The notes below the pieces were generated by a model. It was given only the letters and a program-made list of their open reading frames with translations, was not told where the DNA came from and did no database searches. DNA of 64,000 bases. Origin: Eupeodes corollae. Taxonomy: Eukaryota; Arthropoda; Insecta; Diptera; Syrphidae. A program made the translations under genes and the position numbers. This document shows, piece by piece, positions 20,759-32,329 of this stretch. Every line of letters begins with the position of its first letter. The stretch's first letter is position 1. The stretch is taken from the NCBI RefSeq assembly GCF_945859685.1, contig NC_079149.1, positions 133,092,153 through 133,156,152 on the forward strand, given 5' to 3'.

Positions 20759-21054
20759 GGCAACGTTCGGCGAAAGAACTTGGAAACTGTTGTCTGTGCC
20801 ATACTTAGCAACACGTTTGTTCCAACATTGGTTTGGTAACTCCCACTAGCTAGGAGATTTAATGTTGCACACAGCTGTAGAACTGGTGGAACTGATGTTC
20901 TTCTTCTGTCTTGTGGAAGATCTAACGAGCTGAGTATCATTTTAAAACATTCCTTGTTGACTCTAAACTGCTGTACAAAGCTAAAAAAAATTGTTTTACA
21001 ATTGTTATAGGAACATAATCTTTCTTTTCTTTTTGAATATTTACTCATTTTCAC
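20749..21054 (-). pseudogene. Harbinger transposase, N-terminal fragment
   Basis: On the - strand: KMSKYSKRKERL, then FRVNKECFKMILSSLDL, PPVLQLCATLNLLASGSYQ and VLLSMAQTTVSKFFRRTLP. This is the helical N-terminal region of HARBI1-like transposases. The DDE nuclease domain that should follow is absent because of the internal deletion. It is convergent with the Myb-like gene. Confidence 0.8.
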
Positions 21055-21450
21055 TCAATTCGAATGGGTTGCTGTTATCTCTCAAATATCTTCTTTTTAT
21101 TTTGGCATAGGACACTTCTTCGCCTTCACTTTCAGTCTCCGAATCAAAGAAAAACATTTCGAAAAAACTTATAATTGAAACTAGAATGGAATAATTTCAA
21201 AGAAAACTCATTTGACATTTCATTTTATAGTTCACAATGACTTTTTTAAGTAAAAGTCACAATGGAACTCGTCTCAAATTACGTGCTGTCAAAAATAATT
21301 TGTTTCGAGTTCATCGACGATCGACAATCCTCGATTGTATCAAGTTACGTGCTGGCACCCCTGTTTCTAATTAGGTGACAAGTTGAAACGATAAAGTGAA
21401 TGTGGAAATGAGAAGCAAGTAATGTTTCTAATTAGTTGTCCACAGCTGTA

Positions 21451-22049
21451 AAAGGCATTTTGAGGGTATCTAGATTCATGGGGTAGTTTTTTTTTGTCAA
21501 TATAATTTTCGATGGTTTTCCAAATCAATAATCCCTACCTTCAATATTCAGTTCAAACACTTATAGTATTTTATTAAATTGTTGAAATATCTTGGCAAGT
21601 TAGATTTCACCTGTTTTACATAAGAATTTAAGAAACGTGGAACTATTTATGCTAAAATTGTTATTAATAGAAAAAGGCAAAATGGTTTGCAAGGAATTTA
21701 TATTTTTGTACTGAATTCATCAAGCATATTGAAAATTATAAAAATAATGTTGAAAATAGGTAATGGGTATACTAAATTGAGCAGATAAGACTTAAAATCG
21801 AAGCTAGGATTCAAAATCAGCACTAAAGCTCAACTTCAAAACGTATTTTTCAAAACCATGAAGGCAATAAATTCAAGATTTCTCAAAACTTTATACCGAA
21901 TCATATGAAAACTAACTTCCAATGAGAATATCTAGAAACTAAATGCAATACTTAAATGATTAAATTTATATCTAGAAGCCAACAATTTTTACTTCAAAAA
22001 ATCATCATAAAATGTTGTGTTCAGAATAATGAAAAGACGATTACAAAAA
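21451..22049. other. AT-rich spacer
   Basis: No gene or clear repeat recognised between the Tc1 element and Rep-A copy 1. Confidence 0.5.
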
Positions 22050-22965
22050 AAGAGGCTGGGATCCGAACCACATTGATAACTTCCCGATCCCGTCTGTCGA
22101 TTAGTCTTGCTTAAAAGGGTTTGTAGGTTTTGGTGTTTCATTAAAAAGGTTGTCAGTTGAATCATTTAAAAAAAAATGGCTAAAAATATGTTGAATATCA
22201 AATAGTTTGATTTTAAAATCTGTTTTTGTTAACGAGATTTTTAGTCTATAACCAATTTTTAACAATTTAAGTAGCATTTCTTGAAAGTTTTTATTCTTTT
22301 ATAAACAAATGATTGATTGGATTTTTCGAAGAAAATATATAACAGAATGAAATCATTTTGAAATCAATACCTTCATTTATGCGCGGGATATCAAGAACCG
22401 AACATTAAATTTTATCAACTTGTAGTAACGTGTATTTAGGTTTCTATTTTTTGTAAAAAAATCAATTCGTCAATTCGATTTTTTTCAAAATTTTACGTTA
22501 TCTTCCTTACACAACATTTTTTGGAGTTAAATCATTCTTTGTTTGTAAAATATTCGAGGTGACAATTAATTTTTTTTTCAGTGTTTTTGATTTATAAAAC
22601 AAACCGTTGTTTGGATATTTTCCAAAAATATACTAGTTCGGTATACAATTTAATTCAAGTCGCTAGCATTACTGATTCGTGAGATATTTGCGGTTAACCA
22701 CTAAATTTTTTGGAGAGTAGTTTCTGCATTATTACCTGTTTAACAAAATTTTTTTGAAGTCTATATATCTCCACCGGTTCTTGAGATATGGACAAGTCAA
22801 AAAAGCTCTCCTAACGTACGGATATACGGAGTTATGATCGTCCGTACACACACAGGCACAGACATCTTTCATAAAATCTTTTATTTAGACTCTAGGGACC
22901 TTTAAACGTTGAGAAATGTCAAAATGTTTTATTCAAAAATTCCAATGGAAAGTTAAAATTCCATT
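22050..22965 (+). repeat. Rep-A copy 1, the most diverged
   Basis: The left end has GAGGCTGGGATCCGAACC followed by GATAACTTCCCGATCCCGTC. The right end has a GACATCTTTC, TCTAGGGACCTTTAAACG series and a final GGAAAGTTAAAATTCC. Same order as copies at 26800-28008, 28769-29792 and 52440-53525. No coding capacity. Confidence 0.75.
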
Positions 22966-23439
22966 ACATTTACTTGAAACTGAAATTTCTATACATATTT
23001 CAATTACTTAAAAATGTATAATTGAAAAATTTTTATAATCAATTACATTTAATTAAAAAATTGCCAGTTAGTTGTAATATAATCACATAATTGTAATTGA
23101 AAGCAAAAGTGATGATCGAAAAAAGCAATCATAATTGCTTTTTCCAGTAATCATTGCACAAAAATGTAATCAAATATTACTCGTATATTCGTCAATCACA
23201 TTGTATTCGATATAAACAAAATAATTTATTGAAGTACTTACTTTTTGTATGTTTGCTCAAGATCAAGATAACAAACCCTTAAAATTGTTCAATTACAAAA
23301 AGTTTAATTACTAATTATTATTATAAGAAATATAAGCTTTTATTTGCCATTATTGATATTTTGTAAAATATTTATTTACATTTTTGTTTACATTTTGTTT
23401 CTTTTGAATGAATTACTATATAAAATTGACATATTTTCT
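22966..23439. other. AT-rich spacer
   Basis: Long AT-rich stretch with no gene or repeat that I can name. Confidence 0.5.
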
Positions 23440-24354
23440 TAATCAACTTTAATATGTGAGTAAAATTCTATGATCTGGCATAATCCTCCCCAATGTTGCC
23501 CAAAGATTTCTATCCTTTGCGTCATTGTACCAACTTTGTCTTTCTTTAAGCAAATCGCAGGCCAATCTTTTCTTCGGTAGTCCAATTGGTTTTCTGGTTT
23601 CCTGTGGTGTCCATTTTTAATGATTTTTGTCCATCTTTGGTCCTGCATTCTAGATATATGTCCTTTCCAATTCCATTTAAGGAGTTTTTCTCATTCAACT
23701 ACCTCCGTTAAACCAGTTCTTCGTCTTATTTCTCTATTTCTCACTCTCTGGCTAATTCGTAGGTTAAGTAGTTTTCTTTCCATCTTGGTTTGGCATATTC
23801 TTATTTTGTCAAGTAAACTTGAAGTCAAGGATATAGTCTGTAACCCATACGTCATAACAGTTAGAATAGCAGAGTCTAGTATAGATTGTAATATTTGTTT
23901 TAGACTCCAAAATTGTTTCCAACTATTGGTAATGCGTCTAGAAACTTCTTTTTTCTCTTGGTTAATGAATGACTTAGTCTGTCCTAGATAAGTATAGTCT
24001 TCTACATATTCTTTGTGTTCGTTATCCAGTATTATGTCATCTTTAATATGGTTAGTCATTATCTTAGTTTTTGATTTATTGATATAAAGTCCAACTTTCT
24101 TGCATTCATTTGTGAATTCTATGAGCATATTTTGTATTTGTCCGGAAGTTGATGAAATGGGAACTATGTCATCAGCGAATCTAAGGTTATTGTCCCCAAA
24201 TATTTATTCCATATCTATTGACCCAGTTTAGTTTCTTGAATATTTCTTCCAGTACGGCAGAGAATAATGGTGGGACATTGGATCCCCCTGTCTTACGCCT
24301 CTGCTTATTTTTATTTCTCTTCCTATTCTTTCGGTTTTTATTTTCGCCATACTG

Positions 24355-26175
24355 TCTGTATTAGGGTTGTTGCGAATGCTTTAATAAAAAGCAGGATTGC
24401 AGCCTTCTCAGACTCAGACTGTTTCTTAGTGGATCGTATATTAATCCAGCTCCACAAAATAGTTGTTCGCTGGGAACACTGGCTGATAAATACCTCAGTG
24501 CAACTTTGGAGAGCCTTTTAAAGTATGTTTGATGGACTTTCCACCAATCAAGTGGATTATTATTCAATTGTAATCTTTTTTATTTCGGTAACATGCTAAC
24601 TCCTATTTGAGAAGTGCTACGGGACTAGCGTTATCAGATACTCCTTCGATTTTGTCTTAAGTTGATGAATCTAACATCATTGCTTCTGAAGCAAGCCTTG
24701 TAACTTAAACCGGACGTTCCTGGTTCCGAATGTAAAGTCTCATCCATTTTCTTCTTTTTTGTGTTGTTTGCATTTGGTGACAACGTAGGAGAACTGGTGC
24801 TTAATGGATCATTTATCATCTTTACAATTACATCTTTTATTCTTTCCTCGATGATGGGTTTGAAAAATGTATGCTTATAGCGAGGGTCTAAGTATGTTGA
24901 AATCGCATACAAATCGTTGTCTTGCAAAGATGAAAATTTTGTTAAAAAATTAGTTTTAAGATTCAAGGCTGCCAGCCGAATGGCATCAGTGTCCGATGGT
25001 TTTGATAAGTATTCATCAAGTTGTTTCTTAAGCATGATACATATAAGTGCCTGAGAGCTGCTCATTTCACGAGAAGCTTCTTCAAAAAGTTTGAGTAGTT
25101 CAAGGCAGCTTTCAATTATTTTCCACTCTTCTGGCAAAATTGGTTCAATATTTTTGTCATTGGCATAAAGACTTTATGCATCTTTTATTTTGGAAAAACG
25201 CTTTAACATATAGAATGTGCTATTCCAGCGAGTCACCTAATCCTGTAGTATTTTGAGATGTCGTTGATTAAGTCTGCCCTGATTTTGAGCTGGGATCTGT
25301 CCAAATATCAGAAGTAAAAGACATGTCATATTTTTCAAGCAATTCTTTGACTTTAGCAGCAACTTTTCCGTAAAGTTCATTGCAAATAAAATCAGTAAAA
25401 AAGTTTCGACCTCTAAAATTATATTTGGGTGCTAGTTTTTGTATAAGACGGCGAAATCCAAGTCCGTCTACAAAGGTAAATGGTAAATTCTGAAGCACTA
25501 TCATTTCTCCAATTAGTTTGTCAATTTTATATGAGTTGCTGCTGCTAATATTTGTTCCCTTTTGCAAAGATTCCTCTAACGAAAGTTGTTTCTTTGCTTC
25601 TTGTAAAGGTGTTACAATTTTTCCTAAAAAGTAAAAAGATGGTTTATGTTTATAAAAAAATATCATACCTGCATCTTCTTCCTTTTTTTTAAGATTTTCA
25701 TTGTTGACGCTCTCAAATAAAACAAACTCTTCTGGGTGCTTTGACTTTGACTTCAAGTGGTTTTTCAACGAAGAAGTAGTGCGTCCTTTTCGTGAATATG
25801 TTTTACGACATATTTTGCATTCGGAATTGTCAGGATCATTTTTATTTAAATTAAAATAGATCCAGATGCTGCTTTTTGTTGGTGGTGGCATTTATGTTCT
25901 GTATCTGTATCACTTTTCACTTAATATTTAAAAATAAACTGTGGCCTCTGGCCACTTAGCAAGAGCTTTTATATCCTCAAATCTGTGACCATTGCATATG
26001 ACTTGTTGTTGCTTTTGTCGTCGCCTATTGGGGACCGAGATTTTTGAATTTAAAATTTTTTCTAAGGGTGAAAGGGTCGTTTTAATTGATCATGATATAG
26101 TATGCCGTGCTGTTGCTATTTTTCGAATTTGAAAAAAAAAGCGGTATAAAACATCCGAATCCGCAACAGACTCCA
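24355..26175 (-). mobile_element. hAT transposon with internally deleted transposase
   Basis: Inserted in the RTE RT domain. Candidate ends are TAGGGTTGTTGCGAAT (near 24363) and, reverse complemented from the right near 26175, TGGAGTCTGTTGCGGAT; the similarity is only partial. No clear 8-bp duplication was seen, so the exact borders are uncertain. Confidence 0.7.
24361..25891 (-). pseudogene. hAT transposase (BED finger plus dimerisation end), centre missing
   Basis: The N-terminus is intact from 25891: MPPPTKSSIWIYFNLNKND, then a BED-type finger (CKICRKTYSRKG, then LKNHLKSKSKH), and hAT blocks IVLQNLPFTFVDGLGFRRL and KYDMSFTSDIWTD ending at 25268. After a gap, EEWKIIESCLELLKLFEEA begins and runs to 24634 with YLDPRYKHTFF. 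The C-terminal hAT dimerisation block (NPLDWWKVHQTYFKRLSKVA, VPSEQLFCGAGLIYDPLRNS) is at 24567-24410. Several hundred bases of the RNase-H-like core between SDIWTD and the VTRWNST block are missing, so the copy is inactive. Confidence 0.85.
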
Positions 26176-26799
26176 CATCCTTATAATTATAGGATGAATT
26201 CCTTAGTTTGTCAGCGCTGTCTATATTTCGTCATGTTCTACTGATTCAAATGCTTTGCTGAAGTCAATTTATAAAAGATACAAAGGTTTTTCAAATTCGA
26301 TAGTTTTTTCAATGAGTTGGATCATTGTTTGTAGATGGTCAGTTATTGAAAAACCTTCTAGGAATCCTGCTTGTTACCTTGGCTGACTTCTGTTTAATGT
26401 GTCCTTAATTTTTGTGTACATTTCTTTGGAGAACAGTTTCTAAATAATAGAAATGTTGCTTATTGGTCTGTAGTTACTTATGTCATCTTTATTTCCAATA
26501 CCGTTTATGACAATACCGTCATTTCCTGTACACTTATCTGTCTATAGATCAATTGCTTGTTGAATATAGGTTTTTGTAAAAAGTGTAACAGTATTTAAGT
26601 TGGAGTAACTGACCGCCATCGGTATATTATCATCTTTTATTTCATTCGTCGGTTTGAAGAGTTCTTCGAAAAACTTGGTGTATCTTATCAATAGAGGTTG
26701 TTATTTTTGTTTGAAATTGATGTTATCCATTCTTTTCCGTAGTCAAGAATTGATTTTGTCATTTTAATAGATTTTGTGTTGCTTAATATATCTTTATCG

Positions 26800-28008
26800 C
26801 TGTTAACCTCCTTAGGAAGTTTTTGTCACGGGTCCGATTTGCCAAATTGAAAATTTTGAAATTTCTCGACGTTTCAAGGTCCCTAGAGTCGAAATAAAAG
26901 ATTTTTAGAAAGATGTCTGTGCGTGCGTGTGTACGTACGTTCGTACGTCCGTACGTTCGCGACGTTTTTTCGTCGTCCATAGCTCAAGAACCAGAAGAGA
27001 TATCGATTTGAAATAAATTTTGTTATACAGATAATAAGGCAGAAAGATGCAAAAGGGCTCTCAAGAAAATTGCGTGGGTGGTTTTCCTACCATAGTAGTT
27101 TGAAAAAAAGGTGAAAAATTTGGTTAACCCTAAATATCTTAAACGAAAAACGCTAGAGACTTGAATTAAATTTTATATAATATATTGTAACGTAATATCA
27201 CAGAAGTATATTTTTTGAAAAAAAATCCAACTAAGGGTTTTTTTTTATAAATAAAAAAAAAACTGAACAAAAAAAATTGTCGTCTCCAAAATTTTACGAC
27301 TAAAATATGATTTCATCTCCAAAACAATTTTGCGCAACGAAGAAAAATGTTTTTGACATCTGATAAATTTTTGAAAAAATCGAATTGACAGTTTTTTTTA
27401 AAAAAAAATTATAAAAATTGGTAAAAATTGATTTTCGACTCAAATATCTTTTCTAAAAATTGTAGATATCGGCTTTAAACTACTTTTATCTTTCAACAAA
27501 TATTGTTGTTAACATTCAGTAAAATTTTAAAAAAAGTCGAATTGATAGTTTTTGGACAAAAAATTAAAAACCTACAAAAAATTTAACAAAGTTGGTAAAA
27601 ATTGATTTTCGACTCAAATATCTTTTCAAAAATTTGAAATATTGGCTTCAAACTAATTTTATGTTATAAAAAATATTGTTTTTAACATTCGATAAAATTT
27701 TGAAAAAAATCGAATATACAGTTTTTTACAAAAAATAAAACTCTAAAAAAAAAAAACAATACTAAAACTTGGTAAAAATTTACTTTCGACTCAAATAGCT
27801 TTTCAAAAATTAAAAATATTGGCTTCAAACTTATTTTATTTCACAGAAAATATTGTTTTCGATATTAAGTAATATTTATATAAAAATCCAACAGTCCGTT
27901 TATTCATAAAAAATAAAATCTTCAAAAAATAAACAAACTTTTAAGCAAGACAAATCGACAGACGGGATGGGAAGTTATCAGTGTGGGTCGCATCCCAGCC
28001 CCTTTTTT
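26800..28008 (-). repeat. Rep-A copy 2, inverted orientation relative to copy 3
   Basis: Full-length-looking copy in the RTE. It has an ACGT-rich tract (CGTACGTTCGTACGTCCGTA near 26932-26960), then CATAGCTCAAGAACCAGAAG, a GCGTGGGTGGTTTT block, and three tandem subrepeats of about 175 bp starting GGTAAAAATTGATTTTCGAC near 27419, 27595 and 27771. It ends CGACAGACGGGATGGGAAGT and CATCCCAGCC at about 28000. Confidence 0.85.
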
Positions 28009-28768
28009 TGTTATATTTTTGGATATCATTTTTCGCATCTTCTTCAATGGTTTTCCGAAGGTATCTTAGTTCATTTTTTTCCTGGTCTGATAAGTTGTCC
28101 TTGTTTTGTGGGTTATCTCTTCTGGTTATCAGCGCTTTAGCGTCATCTGTTAATTTATCAGGCTTTGGAGTAACAGCAGTCATCTTATCTGTTCTAATGA
28201 ATCATATGTATTTTTCGTTTATTCTATTTGTATTATATTTAGTCTTATTTCATTCTTAAGCATGTCATTATATTTTTCAATATTTTCGGTTGGTATTATT
28301 CTAGGAATACTAAGTGTTTGTTTGTTTCTTTTCAACGTATTACGGTCCAACTTTTATTTTTGCTCTTACAAGCCTATGGTCACTATCAAATTTAAAATTA
28401 TTCAATACGGAGATGTCATTAATAGTTTTTAGTCTATTTGTTAGAACTAAGTCAATTTCGTTCTTTGTTATGCCGTTCGGGTGAATCCAAGTCCATTTCC
28501 GTGTTTCTCTCTTTTGGAAGAAAGAATTTGCAAATCTGAGATTCGTCTCTTCCAGCCACTTTATTTCTTCGTCTGTATCCAAATGGTCCCATTCCTTCTT
28601 CATCGTTGTCAATCTGTTTCCCTAACTTGGCGTTGAAATCTCCTATAACATACATTATCTCCGTCTTTGTTTCATTATATACTTTGTCCAATAAATTGTA
28701 GAAGTTCGAAATTTCTTCGTCAGTTGGTGCTTTGTATTTCTAAACATAGGCTACAAATCCTTTCACGA

Positions 28769-29792
28769 AGAAGAGGCTGGGATGCGACCCACAATGATAA
28801 CTTCCCATCCCGTCTGTCGATTTGTCTTGCTTAAAAGTTTGTCTATTTTTTGAAGATTTTATTTTTTATGAATAAACGGACTGTTGGATTTTTATATACA
28901 AATTACTGAATATTGAAAACAATATTTTCTGTGAAATAACATAAGTTTGAAGCCAATATTTTTAATTTTTGAAAAGCTATTTGAGCCGAAAGTAATTTTT
29001 TTTTATTTTTTGTTAAAAAACTGTCAATTCAATTTTTTTTTTTAAATTTTACCAAATGTTGAAAACAATATTTCTTATAAGATAAAATTAGTTTGAAGCC
29101 AATATTTAAACTTTTTGAAGAGATATTTGAGTCGAAAATCAATTTTTACCAACTTTTGTTAATTTTTTTTTCAATTTTTAATTGAATGTTAACAACAAGA
29201 TTATTAGAATGATAGAAGTAAATTAAAGCCAATATCTCAAAGTTTTGAAAAGATATTTGAGTTGAAAATCAATTTTTACCAACTTTTATACATTTTTTTT
29301 AGGTTTTTATTTTTTGTAAAAAAAAACTGTCAATTCGATTTTTCTCAAAATTTTATCAGATATCAAAAACATTATTCTTCGCTGCACAAAATTGTTTTAG
29401 AGATGAAATCATATTTCAGTCGTAAAATTTTGGAAGTGACAATTTTTTTTTCAGTTTTATTGATTTATAAAAAAAAAACCGTTATAAAAATGTTCACCTT
29501 TTTTTCAAACTGCTATGGTAAAAAAACCACCCACGCAATTTTCTTGAGGGCCCTTTCTGCATCTTTCTGCCTTATTATCTGTATAACAAACTTTATTTGA
29601 AGTCGATATCTCTTCTGGTTCTTGAGTTATGGAGGACGAAAAAAACGTCGCGAACGTACGTACACACGCACGCACAGACATCTTTCTAAAAATCTTTTAT
29701 TTCGACTCTAGGGACATTGAAACGTCGAGAAATGTCAAAATTTTCAATTTGACAAATCGGACCCATTACAATAACTTCCTATGGGAAGTTAA
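28769..29792 (+). repeat. Rep-A copy 3
   Basis: Mirror image of copy 2. It begins GAGGCTGGGATGCGACCCAC, goes through the ~175-bp subrepeats, and ends GACCCATTACAATAACTTCC then TATGGGAAGTT. The last bases form a small hairpin (AACTTCC, TATG, GGAAGTT). Both ends carry a similar GACCCA-ATAACTTCC motif in direct orientation. It splits the endonuclease of the RTE LINE. Confidence 0.85.
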
Positions 29793-30120
29793 AAAATCGT
29801 ACATTTATAATTCTGTCCTTGAAACCCTTTTTGATGAGAAATCCAACTCCATGCAAGCCTTTGGTCTCACCAATGTAACAGAATTTATCAGTCTGGTTTT
29901 CACTTAAGTTTTGTCCAAAAGTTTTGCCCCAGTATATCCAAGTTGATAGTTGATAATGCTAGTCTTAGTTCTGATTGTTTTGCTTCTGTACCTAATGTTC
30001 TTAAATTGTATGTACAATTGTCTAAAGTGCTTTTGGATTGACCTTGGTTTGATGGGTAGTTCGGAGGGAATTGGCCGTCATTCCCCACGATGGCTAATCG
30101 GCTTGGGGTAGTGTCCTTAT

Positions 30121-31494
30121 TATTATTCAGAATTTGCTTCTTTTAGTTTCTTTTTGCTTTGATTGTAGAAATCTATGAATGTTGTTGTTATTACTAATAA
30201 CTTGTAATTAAAATAGAAGTTGAAATCAATTATGAAAAGTAATCATTAATTCTCAATTTTGGTTGGTGTTTAGCTTCAAAAAACGCCATTTTTGGTTGTC
30301 TTTAAAATTTTTTGAAAGACAAATTTTGAAAACCTGATGTGACAGAAGTATATTGATGAGATGGGATTCGAATTCAGGATTGAAACGAACACTTCATTTT
30401 CTTGACTACTGATAATTTAAGACTAAAAGGAAATATAAGCTTTCTTTGGTACTCGGTCGTAAATCTTGAAGCTTTAGAGAGTTCTTTTTTTTCAGGAATA
30501 CGCTAATTATTTTGTGTTCTTTGTAACCTATTAAACATTTTTTGACAATCTTTTAAAATATTATTTAAATTATTTTTAAGGAAACTTGTTATTCTATAAA
30601 ATATCGAAGAGAACTTCCTCTTTTTCTTTAGAAACCATCAAAAACAACTCAAATTACCTCAGTTTCTTAAGCCTATTAAATTTACTTTGTAAATATACTA
30701 CATAAAATTATTCATCTTCCTAAAAGATTAGTTATATTATATTATAAATTAGTTATGAATTATGATGTACAAACAATAAATATATGTAAATGTTTTTTAT
30801 GATTGTAATTGTTTAAAAATAAGTTAGTTTGTTTTTTTTATAGTTTTTGTTAGCAATATATTATTAAAGCGTTTTTAAACAAAAAAATAAAAAAAATTCT
30901 AAAGTTAAATTTGATATTACAACTTTATATATATAATATAAATTTTTATCTTATTTTAGAGCTTACTATAATTAGCAAAGAGAGATTCCAAAATAAATCA
31001 CACAAACTACCAGACTTTGTCTAGGAAACAAAACAAAAACAAAACAAAGACCGATATAACACCACATCAAGTGGAATTAGTTAAAAAAAGTTTAACTTTA
31101 AATTATTAATTATATATAAGAAAAAAAAATTAAAAAAAAGAATACATTTTTTCCAATTGGAATACAAAATGTTGAAATTTTGTTAAGTATTAATTCAAAA
31201 AAGTCACTATATCAGTAGTTTTTAGAAAAATGTGCATGTGGAAACTTTTAAAGGTTCAAATTAATTTATCAAATGTCATAAAATGATTAGAATAAATTCA
31301 ATGTATAACAAAAAAAGAAAAATAATTTTAGAAACAATTTAGTATAGTTTATTTAGTTTTTTATTGGTACTGTTGTAGTTCATAAATTCAGTTCGAATTC
31401 CACACATCTTGATTTTTCAGTCGACTTCTGTCTTGGATAGATTTTACCCACCAAAAACTATAATTCTTTACTAAATGTTCTTGAATAAAGAAAC
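30121..31494. other. AT-rich spacer
   Basis: Contains no supported gene; very AT-rich with many homopolymer runs. Confidence 0.5.
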
Positions 31495-31498
31495 TTAA

Positions 31499-32323
31499 GG
31501 GCCTTGCACGTGACTTCTAACAAAGAATGAACGAATTTTACATATTTCAAAAAGTCAATTTCAAACAAAAAGACATTTATATTTTAAGAAACCAATTGAC
31601 ACTAATGTTAAGATAATAAAATTTGCATTTTGTTCTCTAAAACAAGAACATTTTATAGAAACAATTTGGTAGTAACGAATTGCAGTCTGGTTGCTACTAA
31701 CTGTCAAATTTTATTCGAGTTCCACATAAGATCCACGTTGCGCACGGATAACTTAACCTAAAAATTGTAGCACTCTTGTTTTGTTTTTTTTTTGTGTGAA
31801 AGGTCATGGCTGAGGAAAATAAAGAAACAAAATTGACAATTCGTCGCTGTCTGCGAATAGAAATAAAGCTCATGTGAAAGAAATGTCAAAATGTTCGCAT
31901 ATTTTGACTTTTCTTTCACATGAGCTTTATTTCTATTCGCAGATAGCGACGAATTGAATTACCCTTTTCTCCATATTTTCCTCAGTCATGATCTTTCACA
32001 CAAAAACAAAACAAGAGTGGTATAATTTTGAGGTTTTAAGTTGAGCGCGAACAATTTATTCGTTGCAGTATGGATGGTATGTGGAACGCGAATAGAGTTT
32101 GACAGTTCGTAGCAACCACACTGCAATTCGTTGCTACCTAATTTTTTTTACCAAATTATCTTGTTTTAGGAAACAAAGTGCAAATTTTATTATCCTAACG
32201 TAAGTGTCAATTGGTTTCTTAAAATTTAAATGTGTTTTGTTTGAAATTGACTTTTTAAAATGTCCAAAATCACGTTTGTTCGTCCATTCGCTCATTCGTT
32301 GTTCGCTCTCATGTGCAGGGCTT
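31499..32323. mobile_element. 825-bp palindromic MITE with TTAA duplications (piggyBac-like)
   Basis: The whole element is one long inverted repeat with its centre near 31905. Left arm blocks GCACGTGACTTC, AGAAACCAATTGACA, GAATTGCAGTCTGGTTGCTA, GGTCATGGCTGAGGAAAATA and ACATGAGCTTTATTTC all return reverse complemented on the right. TTAA lies at 31495-31498 and 32324-32327. The ends read GG(G/C)CCTTGCAC-like. The TTAA target suggests piggyBac mobilisation; no ORF. Confidence 0.85.
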
Positions 32324-32329
32324 TTAAGC

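Larger units (their letters stand above)
20221..21361. mobile_element. Harbinger-type transposon nested in the Tc1 element, internally deleted
   Basis: Perfect 27-bp inverted terminal repeats, starting GGGGTGCCAGCACGTAACTT at 20221 and mirrored at 21335-21361. Inside are two convergent partial genes that match the two-gene plan of PIF/Harbinger: a Myb/SANT-like protein on + and the transposase N-terminus on -. They meet near 20750, and the catalytic half of the transposase is missing, so an internal deletion joined them. I could not define a clean 3-bp target duplication. Insertion postdates the Tc1 element. Confidence 0.85.
18848..21448 (-). mobile_element. Tc1-like transposon, interrupted by a Harbinger element
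   Basis: Inverted ends: the left reads CAGCTGTGGACAACTAATTA and the right is its reverse complement (TAATTAGTTGTCCACAGCTG). Both are flanked by TA (18846-18847 and 21449-21450), the Tc1/mariner target. Without the nested insert at 20221-21361 it is about 1.46 kb, typical for Tc1. The transposase is on the - strand and broken. Confidence 0.9.
23440..30120 (-). mobile_element. RTE-clade LINE, split by a hAT and two Rep-A insertions
   Basis: Read on -, the endonuclease starts near 30100 (NLRTLGTEAKQSELRLALST). It resumes at about 28740-28340 (APTDEEISNFYNLLDKVYN, IMYVIGDFNAKLG, KWTWIHPNGITKNEIDLVL, FDSDHRLVRAKI) and continues as linker to 28010. The RT follows at about 26790-26190, with an FSKAF-V-HDEI-like block, then 24350-24140 (PPLFSAVLEEIFKKLNW), and the C-terminus at 24128-23440 (YTYLGQTKSF, WSLKQILQS). 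These are RTE hallmarks. Joined, the pieces total about 3 kb. The hAT element sits inside the RT, one Rep-A separates EN linker and RT, and another splits the EN. Stops also occur in the remaining pieces. Confidence 0.85.

Noticed and set aside
29629..29907. 92-residue ORF and related ORFs (26783-26980, 52435-52635) sharing an RTHARTDIF peptide
   Set aside because: They come from the ACGT-rich tract of Rep-A copies; frames are not maintained between copies.
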